Positions 1 through 6,644 of a stretch of DNA of 10,470 nucleotides are shown in pieces. Location of the stretch: contig JBLHLB010000123.1 in assembly GCA_047618505.1 (NCBI GenBank), positions 1 through 10,470 on the forward strand. Direction: 5' to 3'. A program made the position numbers and the translations under genes. The notes beneath the pieces were generated by a model, which was given only the letters and a program-made list of their open reading frames with translations, made no database searches and was not told where the DNA came from. This DNA is from JBLHLB01 sp047618505. GTDB lineage: Bacteria; Planctomycetota; UBA1135; GCA-002686595. Positions within the stretch are counted from its first letter, which is position 1; every line of letters starts with the position of its first letter.

Positions 1-300
1 TTTGAGTTGCGAGGCATGGTGGGTCGCAGTGTATCGGGGGCGGCTCGAGCCTGGAACGGCGAGGGCCCGTGGGCTGCTGGTTTTCCTCCGGGGGTGGGTC
101 CGGGCGCCAGGATTCTTGCGAAGAGGCAGGAACGGTCGACAGTTGCTTGCGTAAAGGGGGCCCCCGGGGACAGGTTGATCTAGGTTGGCATGGCGTTCGC
201 ACTCCCCGGGGCGCCACTGTGACCTGGAATCCCCCCCCAGGCCGTGGCCGTCACCCCATCACACGTGAAGACACCTCCCCCCTTGCCCCCTCTATCTGCA
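1..300. other. Non-coding leader region with GC palindromes
   Basis: I see no convincing gene here. Visible elements are a perfect GGGGGCCCCC palindrome running into GGGG (156-169), a CCCCGGGG palindrome (204-211), an eight-C run (231-238), and a CCTGG/CCAGG hairpin whose loop contains that C run (223-227 with 237-241). An in-frame TGA at 220-222 shows that the following gene starts downstream of it. No sigma-70 promoter or known riboswitch could be recognised. The end of whatever gene lies to the left is not visible. Confidence 0.5.
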
Positions 301-1629
301 GTGATCCTCGTCCGACTCCTGGCCGGGATTCTGCTCCTGACAGGGTGCGCCTCCTATCCGGCGCGCACGTCAGGGGCTCTGCGTGACTTCCGCAGCGGAC
401 ACTTCCTGTCCTCAGCGGAGGCCTACGTGGACGAGGACCTGACCGGCTCGGGGTTCCTCTCCGGTGCTGAAGCAGGAACTGTGGCCCTGGCCGCGGGATC
501 CTGGGAGCAGGCGATTGAGTACTTTGAGGGTGCGGCGAATGCCGCGGGGTACCTGGATGAGCGTGGGGCTCTCTCTCGGGACAATCTGGTCGAGAATCTG
601 GGGTCATGGGCGCTCAATGATCGCACCCAGGCCTATCGGGGTGAAGGCTTCGAGCGTGTCTATGTGCATGCCTCCATGGCCCTGGCCTACCTGGCCCTGG
701 GCAAGCTGGACGACGTCTATGTGGAGGCGCGGCTATCGAACGACCTGCTTGAGGCGGAGGAGAAGCTCTACGAGAAAGAGTACGCCGCCGGTGGTTTGGG
801 GCACTTCGTCTCTGCCCTGGCCTACGAGCTATTGGGGCAACCGGACGAGGCCTACATCGACTACAGCCGCATGGCTCAGAAGAATGTTGGGACGAGCTTG
901 GCGGGGCCGGCGCTCCTGCGTTTGGGCGCAAGCATGCAGCGGACGGAAGACATGGACGAGTGGCGGGAACGTTTCGGAACTGCCCTGGCCCTGCCCCCGG
1001 ATTCTGCCAGCATCGTCGTGATCGCCGGAGTCGGTTTGGCTCCTTTCAAAATTGAAAGTAGCCTCGTAGTCCCTGGGCGAAGCGGGCTCGTTGCGGTGGC
1101 CGTGCCCTCCTTCAGGGAGCGCCAGCAATTTGTGGGAGAGCTGCATCTGAGTGACGCGGTTAGCGGCGCGGCGGTGCTGACCGATGTGCTCGAGCGCGTT
1201 GATGAGGTCGGCATAGCAAACCTGGAGGATCGGCTGCTGTATACAGCAGCCAAGTCCGTGGCACGCGGGCTGGCCAAGCGCGAGTTGACGCGCAACCTTG
1301 AGGACAGTCACGGGACCACTGGGCGCCTGGCGGGGGACATCTTCGCCCTACTTTCCGAGCGGGCAGATCTTCGTTCCTGGACGACGCTACCGGCCTCCTG
1401 GCAGGCGGCGCGCATGTGGGTTCCTCCCGGGGAGGTTGACCTGGTGCTCGAAGCCATTGGTGGTCAATCCCTGAATCTCGGTCGGTATGCAGTTGAGCCG
1501 GGGGAAACCATCATCATCATCGCCCGCTCCCTGGACACCAGACTCCATGCACACGCGATCGGCGGCGCGCCTCTGGCGGAACCCCAGATCGAAAGGCTCG
1601 AAGAGAGCCTGCCCCTGACCAACGAATAG
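301..1629 (+). CDS. COG3014-family lipoprotein with TPR-like helices
   Basis: This is probably an envelope lipoprotein of unknown function, 442 residues from the chosen start. GTG at 301 gives a compact signal peptide: one Arg, a hydrophobic stretch, then the lipobox LLTGC with the lipidated Cys at residue 16. GTG codons at 244 and 265 are also in frame but would add a proline-rich, uncharged leader. No start has a Shine-Dalgarno sequence. The first half is helical and TPR-like, with GSWEQAIEYFEGA followed by repeated Ala/Leu/Tyr helices (YVHASMALAYLALGKLDD, VSALAYELLGQPDEAYIDY). The C-terminal part carries DLRSWTTLPASWQAARMWVPPG, split here as DLRSWTTLPA and WQAARMWVPPG, which resembles the conserved end of the COG3014 group as I remember it. 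Its position directly before ycfL- and lpoB-like genes matches a recurrent cluster in other Gram-negatives and suggests a part in peptidoglycan or outer-membrane physiology. The family name rests on pattern memory plus context. Confidence 0.8.
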   Translation: MILVRLLAGILLLTGCASYPARTSGALRDFRSGHFLSSAEAYVDEDLTGSGFLSGAEAGTVALAAGSWEQAIEYFEGAANAAGYLDERGALSRDNLVENLGSWALNDRTQAYRGEGFERVYVHASMALAYLALGKLDDVYVEARLSNDLLEAEEKLYEKEYAAGGLGHFVSALAYELLGQPDEAYIDYSRMAQKNVGTSLAGPALLRLGASMQRTEDMDEWRERFGTALALPPDSASIVVIAGVGLAPFKIESSLVVPGRSGLVAVAVPSFRERQQFVGELHLSDAVSGAAVLTDVLERVDEVGIANLEDRLLYTAAKSVARGLAKRELTRNLEDSHGTTGRLAGDIFALLSERADLRSWTTLPASWQAARMWVPPGEVDLVLEAIGGQSLNLGRYAVEPGETIIIIARSLDTRLHAHAIGGAPLAEPQIERLEESLPLTNE

Positions 1630-1633
1630 AACA

Positions 1634-1678
1634 CCGGCCCGCGGCCGGAACGCGTTTCTCACGGGCACAGGGTGCCCG
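1634..1678 (+). promoter_or_regulatory. Two tandem hairpins between lipoprotein genes
   Basis: Five bases after the stop of the upstream gene lies CCGGCC-CGC-GGCCGG (1634-1648), followed at 1662-1678 by CGGGCAC-AGG-GTGCCCG. Both stems are perfect (6 and 7 bp) with 3-nt loops. Neither is followed by a real T tract, only CGTTTCTC after the first. Intrinsic termination is therefore unlikely to be complete. They may instead attenuate transcription, stabilise the mRNA 3' end, or set the relative dose of the flanking lipoproteins. The structures are seen directly; the role is inferred. Confidence 0.4.
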
Positions 1679-1698
1679 GACAACCGACACAGAACACA

Positions 1699-2133
1699 AT
1701 GAAGAAAGTCGCACGTACCCAATCCATGGGCCTTGCCCTGCTCTCCCTGCTCCTCTTCGTGGGGGGGCTTTCGGGTTGCACTTCGAATGGCACTGCTCAA
1801 CTGACCTGGACGGGCGGTGAGCAGGAAGAGATGGCCATGGAAGTCAGCGGGAGCGCCCTGAAGGGCGACCTCGAGATGCTGACCTCACGCCACGAACGCC
1901 GGGATAGTCGGCTGCACGCGCAGCTGGAACTCTTCAACAAGGGCTACGGCAACCTGGCCTTCGAATGGAAGCTCGACTGGTACGACCAGAACGGCTTTCT
2001 CTACCAATCCGCTGCTGGCTGGGCGCCCAAGGTCATCGGTGGAAGAGAAACGCACACCGTGGGAGGTACTGCCCCCGACGCACGTGCTGTTTCCTGGCGC
2101 TTCGCGGCCCGCCGCCCAAACGTAGTCCGCTAG
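1699..2133 (+). CDS. YcfL-like (DUF1425-type) periplasmic lipoprotein
   Basis: A small lipoprotein of 144 residues, similar in character to E. coli YcfL, whose biochemical function is not established. ATG at 1699 is preferred over the in-frame GTG at 1672. It puts a Lys-Lys-Arg basic start (MKKVARTQSM) directly before a hydrophobic stretch and the lipobox LSGC with Cys27; the GTG would also lie inside a hairpin stem. The mature part looks like a small beta-sandwich. It includes LHAQLELFNKGYGNLAFEWK and LDWYDQNGFLYQ, which matches the DUF1425 pattern of a WYD-x-x-G core followed by a later Trp (here GWAPKVIGG). The gene lies between COG3014-type and lpoB-like genes; ycfL and lpoB are also neighbours in E. 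coli. The family call rests on the WYDQNG motif, size, lipobox and context. Confidence 0.78.
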   Translation: MKKVARTQSMGLALLSLLLFVGGLSGCTSNGTAQLTWTGGEQEEMAMEVSGSALKGDLEMLTSRHERRDSRLHAQLELFNKGYGNLAFEWKLDWYDQNGFLYQSAAGWAPKVIGGRETHTVGGTAPDARAVSWRFAARRPNVVR

Positions 2134-2193
2134 GGCTTTTTAGCACAGATCAAGGGTCGGGTCGCTTCGACTTGAACCCACACAACCAATCTT

Positions 2194-2856
2194 ATGAACG
2201 CTTCCAAAACCATGCAGAAACTCAACTCACTTCGACTGGCCGCCCTGGCCCTTGGCGCCCTCGTTTTGGGCACTTCCTGCAGCTCCCTTGATTACGGGGA
2301 TTCCAATGCCGTCGAGACCGTCACAATCGGCTACGGCTCAACGGACCTGCAAACCCTCTCAGCGGAGATGGTGGACTCGCTCCTGATGTCCACTGGCCTC
2401 AGTTACCTCAAGGTCCCTGAAGACCGTGGAGACCCCCGCGTAATCGTGGTCTTCGGCGGCATCCAGAACCGTACGGATGAGCACATCGACACCGGCGGGA
2501 TTGCCGACAAGATCCAGGTACGCCTCCTGTCGTCTGGCAAGTTCCGTTGGGTCGTCAGCTCCCAGGGGCGCAGCGAGGTCGCGGATGAGGTTCGCTACCA
2601 GCAGGGATCCGGGTTTGTGGACCCCAACCAGGCCGCGGCCATGGGTCGTCAGAATGCGGCGGATATCGTCATATACGGATCTTTGCGATCGATCGTTAAG
2701 AAGCGGGGCTCCTCCATCGAGTCGGGCGGCACGCGCACCAAGGACGTCTTCTATCAGTTCGTGCTCAACGCCGTGAACGTAGAGACCGGTGAGATCCTCT
2801 GGGCCGAGGAAGCCGAGCTTCGTAAGACTGAACGCACGGGCATCTTCGGCCGCTAG
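2194..2856 (+). CDS. lpoB: LpoB-like penicillin-binding protein activator
   Basis: Encodes a 220-residue LpoB-family protein. In E. coli LpoB is an outer-membrane lipoprotein that reaches through peptidoglycan to stimulate PBP1b. ATG at 2194 is used; ATG at 2212 is an alternative, and neither has a Shine-Dalgarno sequence. The signal segment ends in LGTSC with Cys29. The lipobox is weak because the -3 residue is Gly instead of Leu/Val/Ile. Family hallmarks are GYGSTDLQTLSAEMVDSLL (about 47-65), VIVVFGGIQNRTDEHIDT (about 84-101), GFVDPNQAAAMGRQNAADIV (about 140-159) and the closing NVETGEILWAEEAELRKT. The folded domain starts only some 15 residues after Cys29. The E. coli protein has a disordered stretch of roughly 50 residues there, so reach across the periplasm would be much shorter. 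No PBP1b gene is in the window. Membership of the LpoB family looks secure; partner and exact localisation are inferred. Confidence 0.88.
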   Translation: MNASKTMQKLNSLRLAALALGALVLGTSCSSLDYGDSNAVETVTIGYGSTDLQTLSAEMVDSLLMSTGLSYLKVPEDRGDPRVIVVFGGIQNRTDEHIDTGGIADKIQVRLLSSGKFRWVVSSQGRSEVADEVRYQQGSGFVDPNQAAAMGRQNAADIVIYGSLRSIVKKRGSSIESGGTRTKDVFYQFVLNAVNVETGEILWAEEAELRKTERTGIFGR

Positions 2857-2866
2857 TGGCGGCGGG

Positions 2867-2899
2867 TGGGACCGTCGGGCGCTCTACCTGGCGGTCCCA
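2867..2899 (+). terminator. Hairpin just after lpoB-like gene
   Basis: TGGGACCG (2867-2874) pairs perfectly with CGGTCCCA (2892-2899) around a 17-nt loop, beginning 10 bases after the lpoB stop. The sequence after it (AGTCCTTGTCC) has no T run, so this is at best a weak or Rho-assisted terminator or an mRNA 3'-end stabiliser for the lipoprotein trio. Confidence 0.4.
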
Positions 2900-3407
2900 A
2901 GTCCTTGTCCATAAAGGGTTTCCGGTCCCACGAAGAAGAGAGAAGCTCACGATTTTTGGAACCCCGGTTCGGATTGCTCCCGGAGACCGCTCAGGGCCAT
3001 GGAATCGACGACTCGGAAAGCCGGGGGCGTCGGATGACCTGGCCGGGCAGTTCTGAGGGGAGCTCGCTTGGCCGATGGGTCGCCCGAAGCTCAAAAGACC
3101 CCGGAACTCCGATCCGCCTAGGGCCGCGTGGGGCGTGGCCAAGTTCCCCCCGGGTGTTTCGGCACCCTTCTGGTTCAACTCCTGACGGCGTTGGGGCGGA
3201 TTGAGGGGGTCTCTTCGGGAGGGCTTGCCCACCCGTATGGGACATGGGGAACTGCGCGGAACTCGATGGGGGCGGGCGCCGAAGCGGCGCCCGCCTTCGC
3301 TTTAAGGGACGCGCTTCTTGGCGCATGCTTTCCGTCATTGGGGGCCGCGGCATGGGGATCGAAGGCGCGGTGGAGTTTTCGCCAGCTGGAGCCGATATCC
3401 TCTCCCT
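2900..3407. other. Long intergenic stretch without a believable gene
   Basis: About 500 bases between the lpoB-like gene and the epimerase. Open frames on both strands are rich in Gly, Pro, Arg and Ser, have no family motif, and overlap one another. I therefore call no protein. Seen directly: a hairpin GGGTGT-TTCG-GCACCC (3152-3167), and a perfect GC-rich hairpin at 3271-3295 annotated separately. The presence of a terminator-like structure more than 350 bases past the last gene allows for an untranslated RNA ending at about 3300. No RNase P, tmRNA, SRP RNA or known riboswitch signature could be recognised. Confidence 0.45.
3271..3298 (+). terminator. Strong GC-rich terminator-like hairpin
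   Basis: GGCGGGCGCC (3271-3280) is perfectly complementary to GGCGCCCGCC (3286-3295) around the 5-nt loop GAAGC. Two G-T pairs and one G-C pair (3268-3270 with 3296-3298) can extend it to 13 pairs. The downstream sequence TTCGCTTT has a broken T run, so it resembles an intrinsic terminator of a GC-rich genome but is not textbook. The nearest plus-strand gene ends about 410 bases earlier, so the transcript it terminates is either a very long lpoB 3' end or an unannotated RNA. Confidence 0.6.
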
Positions 3408-4376
3408 ATGGGCAAATATCTGATCACCGGTGGTGCCGGTTTTATCGGTTCCCACATCGTGCGCTCCCTCGTGGAGCGTGGCGATCGAGTGAGGATTCTG
3501 GACAACCTCTCGGGGGGAAGTATGGAGAACCTCGCAGGCCTGGATCTTGGCCATATCGGCGGCTCGTCGGCAGTGGAGTTCCTACGCGGAGATGTGACGG
3601 ACCCAATCACCTGCAATGAAGTGTGCAAGGGAATAGACGGTCTCTTTCACGAGGCCGCTGAGGTCTCGGTGCCGGCCTCCTTTGCGCATCCGGACCGCCA
3701 CCTGGATGTGAATGTGATGGGGACTGTGCGGATTCTTGAGGGGGCGCGACGGGCGGGAGTAAAGCGCGTGATCTTTGCCGCATCCTCTGCCGCCTACGGC
3801 GATAGCGAGGAAAGCCCCAAGCATGAGGGGCTCGATCCCAATCCTCTTTCACCCTACGCAGCGGCCAAGCGGACCGGGGAAGACCTGCTCTCCATCTGGG
3901 GCCGACAGTACGGGATCGACACTGTTTCCCTGCGGTACTTCAATGTCTTCGGGCCGCGCCAATCGGATACTAGCCCCTATAGCGGGGTGATCGCGATCTT
4001 CGCTAAGTGCTTGCTCAGCGGCAATCCGATCACGATCCATGGGGATGGCGAGCAAACGCGCGACTTCGTCTTTGTGGAAGACGTGGCGCGCGCGAACCTC
4101 TGTGCCTTGGATGCGAACGTTCCCTCCGGCCGCGTCATAAACATAGGCACGGGAGTGAAGGTTAGTTTGAACGAGCTCTACCAGACCATGGCGGGTCTCT
4201 GCGGTAGCGACGCCAAGCCCGACCACGGGGAGGCACGCTCCGGCGATGTGCGCAGCAGTTGCGCGGACATCAGCCGCGCGAAACAGGAGCTAGGCTGGCG
4301 CCCACAGGTCAGTCTCCAGGACGGACTTGCTCGGACGATTGAGTGGTACCGAGAGCAGCCCTTCGGGCCAGGGTAA
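3408..4376 (+). CDS. NAD-dependent UDP-sugar 4-epimerase (extended SDR)
   Basis: A 322-residue cytoplasmic epimerase/dehydratase that most likely interconverts UDP-hexoses at C4 (UDP-Glc/UDP-Gal or the N-acetyl forms), supplying surface glycan or exopolysaccharide precursors. ATG at 3408 starts the Rossmann strand at once (MGKYLITGGAGFIGSH). The frame is open upstream to 3318, but those 30 extra residues look random. Visible features: NAD-binding GGAGFIG at residues 8-14; acidic D32 at the end of strand 2; GDV at 61-63; HEAAEVSVPAS at 81-91; Ser126/127, Tyr150 and Lys154 (YAAAK) as the catalytic set; LRYFNVFGPRQ at 175-185; GDGEQTRDFVFVEDVA at 212-227. The HxAAxxSVP and YFNVFGPRQ patterns recall the WbpP/WbgU UDP-GlcNAc 4-epimerase group, but substrate cannot be fixed from sequence. 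The gene stands alone, with no other sugar genes adjacent. The family is certain; the substrate is inferred. Confidence 0.92.
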   Translation: MGKYLITGGAGFIGSHIVRSLVERGDRVRILDNLSGGSMENLAGLDLGHIGGSSAVEFLRGDVTDPITCNEVCKGIDGLFHEAAEVSVPASFAHPDRHLDVNVMGTVRILEGARRAGVKRVIFAASSAAYGDSEESPKHEGLDPNPLSPYAAAKRTGEDLLSIWGRQYGIDTVSLRYFNVFGPRQSDTSPYSGVIAIFAKCLLSGNPITIHGDGEQTRDFVFVEDVARANLCALDANVPSGRVINIGTGVKVSLNELYQTMAGLCGSDAKPDHGEARSGDVRSSCADISRAKQELGWRPQVSLQDGLARTIEWYREQPFGPG

Positions 4377-4408
4377 TTCCACACCGAGACTCGGCCTCAA
4401 ACAGCGCT

Positions 4409-4420
4409 CCCCCATGGGGG
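4409..4420. terminator. CCCCCATGGGGG palindrome between convergent genes
   Basis: A perfect 12-bp palindrome sits between the stop of the epimerase (plus) and the stop of the small minus-strand gene. It could fold as a four-pair stem with a CATG loop in either transcript and so act as a bidirectional end signal. There is no T tract on either side, so the call is weak. Confidence 0.25.
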
Positions 4421-4429
4421 TCAACGCAC

Positions 4430-4666
4430 CTAGACTTCGTGGGCTAGGTCGGGGGTATGCACGACCATGCTGGGCACGATTGTGGAGGGCTCATGTCGGA
4501 AGAACCGCTCGAGCTCCTCGGACCGATTTTTCGGAACGAGCTGCATGTGATCGCAGTAGGGCTCTGGGCAGGAGAGCGCGATAATGCGCCGTTTGCGGTC
4601 TTCGACGGAATAGACAGGGACGAGGGGGTAGTCGTCCCGAGGGCATATGTGTGTTCGTGTGTTCAT
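4430..4666 (-). CDS. Small cysteine-containing protein, possible zinc ribbon
   Basis: A 78-residue hypothetical protein. I prefer this frame over the overlapping plus-strand frame (4457-4813) because its codons end mostly in G or C, as in the neighbouring genes, and because the protein has motif-like spacing. Cys8 starts CPRDDYPL, and Cys33 and Cys38 lie in LSCPEPYCDHMQLVPKN with His40 close by. C-P-x-x-x-x-P-L followed by a beta turn and C-x4-C-x-H resembles a degenerate zinc ribbon in which the second Cys of the first knuckle is missing (Asp11 stands there). A charged helix follows (RSEELERFFRH, about 48-58). The ATG at 4666 is preceded by purine-rich AGAGAAAG at eight bases, a weak ribosome site. 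It is transcribed towards the epimerase and away from pckA. No function can be named. Confidence 0.55.
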   Translation of the reverse strand: MNTRTHICPRDDYPLVPVYSVEDRKRRIIALSCPEPYCDHMQLVPKNRSEELERFFRHEPSTIVPSMVVHTPDLAHEV

Positions 4667-4981
4667 TTGTCTGCTTTCTCTTCGACCACGGGCGTAAAAA
4701 ACTCGCGTCGGAAAATCCTTCTTGTTGGGTTTGTGGGCCTTGACCCAGTGATGAGCCTGTCTAAAAGACCCCTGGGTACTAGCGCTCCGGGGCTACCGGG
4801 TTGCTGGTCTTGAGGCTCGTGGCTATCCTGTTTCGCCTCGAAACGTGAATGGAGGTCGAACTTGGCGTGAAAACCGCCGTCTTCCCTGGCCTCCTGCCTC
4901 CCCCCCTTATCGGCTTCCGCTCCCTGTCCCAGCGGGGCCTGACTTTGGGCCCGACTTTGGGCCCCAGAAAGCACCTGCACC
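4667..4981. other. Divergent intergenic region upstream of pckA
   Basis: About 315 bases between the small minus-strand gene and pckA, so it should hold both promoters. I could not identify a convincing -35/-10 pair on either strand. It contains a GC-rich stretch and, next to the pckA start, the tandem 12-mer annotated separately. The start codon at 4982 has no Shine-Dalgarno sequence. Confidence 0.45.
4941..4964 (+). repeat. Perfect 12-bp tandem duplication in pckA leader
   Basis: GACTTTGGGCCC occurs twice in direct succession (4941-4952 and 4953-4964), ending 17 bases before the pckA ATG. Each copy carries the palindrome GGGCCC. GGGGCC at 4934-4939 can also pair with GGCCCC at 4960-4965, giving alternative leader folds. 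The repeat is seen directly. It may be a simple replication slippage, a tandem operator half-site, or a translational control element. Confidence 0.6.
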
Positions 4982-6640
4982 ATGGACCACGTCACAGCGC
5001 TCAAAGATCTCTTCGGCCTCGAAGGTGTCACCTACAAGTACGACCTCACCAAGGAAGAGCTCTTCCACGAGGCGATTGCGAAGGATCGCGGCCGCGTCCG
5101 CATGGATGGGCCCGACGACGAGCAGAAGGCGTACCCCACAAAGCTCGGTGTCGATGGCCCCTTGGTCTACTACACGGACCCGACCTGCACCGGTCGTCCG
5201 GTCAAGGACACCTTTGCGGTTGCGTGGCCCGAGTTCGAGGAGAAGGTCTGGTGGAAGAACGACTTCAAGAAGTTTGACCCGACCAAGTACGAGGGCCTTC
5301 TCAAGCGCGTTGTTGCGCACCTGAACGAGAAGAAAGGGACGATGTACGTCAAGGACGTCTTCTGTGGCTGGGATCCCTCCTACGCTGTGCCGTATCGCTT
5401 CGTCGGTGAGTACGCCACCCACGCAATGTTCGCCCATAACATGTTCCCCAAGGGGATCGAAGGCGTTGAGAACGCGGAAGGCAAGCGTTGGACAATGTTG
5501 AACGTGCCCTCCTTCCACTGCGACCCGGAACGAGACGGCACCTTCTCGAAGCGCGCAGTGATCATGGATCTGAAGAACAGAATCGGCCTTGTGGTCGGTC
5601 GCGCCGACTACTGCGGTGTCGTCAAGAAGACGATGTTTACGGTCATGAACTATCTCCTTCCCGACAAGGGGGAGATGTCCATGCACTGCAGTGCCAACGT
5701 CGGCAAGCGTGGCGACTGCGCCATTCTCTTTGGTCTCTCGGGCACTGGCAAGACGACGCTTTCCGCCGACCCTGACCGCAAGCTGATCGGTGACGACGAG
5801 CACGCCTGGACAAAGGATGGCGTTTCGAACTTCGAGGACGGTTGCTACGCAAAGCTGATCGACCTCAATAAGGAGGCCGAGCCGGTCATCGCCGCTGCCC
5901 TGTCCATGAAGGGCACGCTGATCGAAAACGTGCCGCCCCTCCCCGGGCGCAAGATGGAGGACCTGGACCCCCAGGAACTCGATCTGATGGACAGCTCGGT
6001 CACCGAGAACACGCGCTTCTCCTATCCCTTGGATTGCAACCCGAACGTTATGGAGGGCGCCAAGGGGCCGTCCCCGGAGACGATCGTGCTGCTGACCGCG
6101 GATGCCTTCGGCGTGTTGCCCCCGGTCTCCGTGCTCGAGGCCAAGGACGTCATGTACCACTTCACCTCGGGCTTCACCGCGAAGTTGGCGGGTACGGAAG
6201 TTGGCATCACCGAGCCCCAGGCGGCCTTCAGCGCCTGCTTCGGTGCGCCCTTCATGTCCCAGAAGCCTTCGGTCTATGCTCGCATCCTGGCGGGCAAGAT
6301 GGAGCAGGCGAATGCGCGCTGCATCCTCTTGAACACGGGCTGGTCCGGCGGCGCCTATGGCACAGGCAAGCGCATCTCGATCAAGCACACGCGGGCACTG
6401 CTCGATGCCGCTTTGGCGGGCGAGCTGGACGCCGGGAAGGTCGAGCACGAGCTGCACCCGGTCTTCAACCTCAAGGTGCCGACGAGTTGCCCCGGTGTTC
6501 CCGCGGAGATCTTGAACCCGCGTAACACCTGGGAAGACAAGGATGCCTATGACATCCAGGCGAATAAACTGCGCGACATGTTCCGCAAAAACTTTGCGGA
6601 CAAAGGCCTTGGCGAGCTCGGTATCGAGCCGGTGATGTAA
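4982..6640 (+). CDS. pckA: ATP-dependent phosphoenolpyruvate carboxykinase
   Basis: Catalyses oxaloacetate + ATP to phosphoenolpyruvate + CO2 + ADP (EC 4.1.1.49), the entry step of gluconeogenesis from TCA intermediates, in the cytoplasm. The 552 residues are close to the usual length of about 540. Landmarks: GVVKKTMFTVMNYLLP (212-227) with the metal/phosphate lysines; SMHCSANVG (233-241) with the metal-binding His235; the P-loop GLSGTGKTTLS (251-261); GDDEHAW (270-276) with the acidic metal ligand; TENTRFSYPL (341-350) with the conserved Arg345; LTADAFGVLPPVS (371-383); and NTGWSGGAYGTGKRISIKHTRA, quoted in parts as NTGWSGGAYGTGKR (451-464) and ISIKHTRA. The presence of the ATP-type P-loop, and no GTP-type family signature, fixes the class. 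ATG at 4982 begins MDHVTALKDLFGLEG, as expected. Its stop is only 4 bases before a small TPR gene and a radical SAM gene follows, so it probably heads a three-gene operon. All key residues are present. Confidence 0.97.
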   Translation: MDHVTALKDLFGLEGVTYKYDLTKEELFHEAIAKDRGRVRMDGPDDEQKAYPTKLGVDGPLVYYTDPTCTGRPVKDTFAVAWPEFEEKVWWKNDFKKFDPTKYEGLLKRVVAHLNEKKGTMYVKDVFCGWDPSYAVPYRFVGEYATHAMFAHNMFPKGIEGVENAEGKRWTMLNVPSFHCDPERDGTFSKRAVIMDLKNRIGLVVGRADYCGVVKKTMFTVMNYLLPDKGEMSMHCSANVGKRGDCAILFGLSGTGKTTLSADPDRKLIGDDEHAWTKDGVSNFEDGCYAKLIDLNKEAEPVIAAALSMKGTLIENVPPLPGRKMEDLDPQELDLMDSSVTENTRFSYPLDCNPNVMEGAKGPSPETIVLLTADAFGVLPPVSVLEAKDVMYHFTSGFTAKLAGTEVGITEPQAAFSACFGAPFMSQKPSVYARILAGKMEQANARCILLNTGWSGGAYGTGKRISIKHTRALLDAALAGELDAGKVEHELHPVFNLKVPTSCPGVPAEILNPRNTWEDKDAYDIQANKLRDMFRKNFADKGLGELGIEPVM

Positions 6641-6644
6641 CCCT

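Noticed and set aside
231..238. Eight-C run as a phase-variation switch for the first lipoprotein
   Set aside because: It lies upstream of all plausible starts (244, 265, 301), so slippage would not alter the reading frame. An effect on leader structure remains possible but is unsupported.
69..386. 105-codon frame at the left edge
   Set aside because: Low-complexity Gly/Arg/Pro composition, and it overlaps the start of the well-supported lipoprotein gene.
3172..3182. GGTTCAACTCC, resembling a tRNA T-loop, preceded by TGGCCAAG
   Set aside because: The flanking 5-base arms do not pair properly, no 7-bp acceptor stem closes, the internal hairpin has no 7-nt anticodon loop, and the D-arm GG is missing.
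2866..3204. 112-codon frame in the long intergenic region
   Set aside because: Gly/Pro/Arg/Ser-rich with no motif and overlapped by equally long frames on the other strand, so it is probably a product of high GC.
3318..3407. Upstream extension of the epimerase
   Set aside because: The 30 extra residues look random and precede the Rossmann fold, which begins right after ATG 3408 in this family.
4457..4813. Plus-strand frame overlapping the small Cys protein
   Set aside because: Its third codon positions are less GC-biased than those of the minus-strand frame, and the protein has no motif.
4907..6457. A 516-codon open frame antisense to pckA
   Set aside because: It is a mirror of a GC-rich, strongly conserved gene. 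The encoded protein has no recognisable motif, while the plus-strand frame contains every PEPCK landmark.
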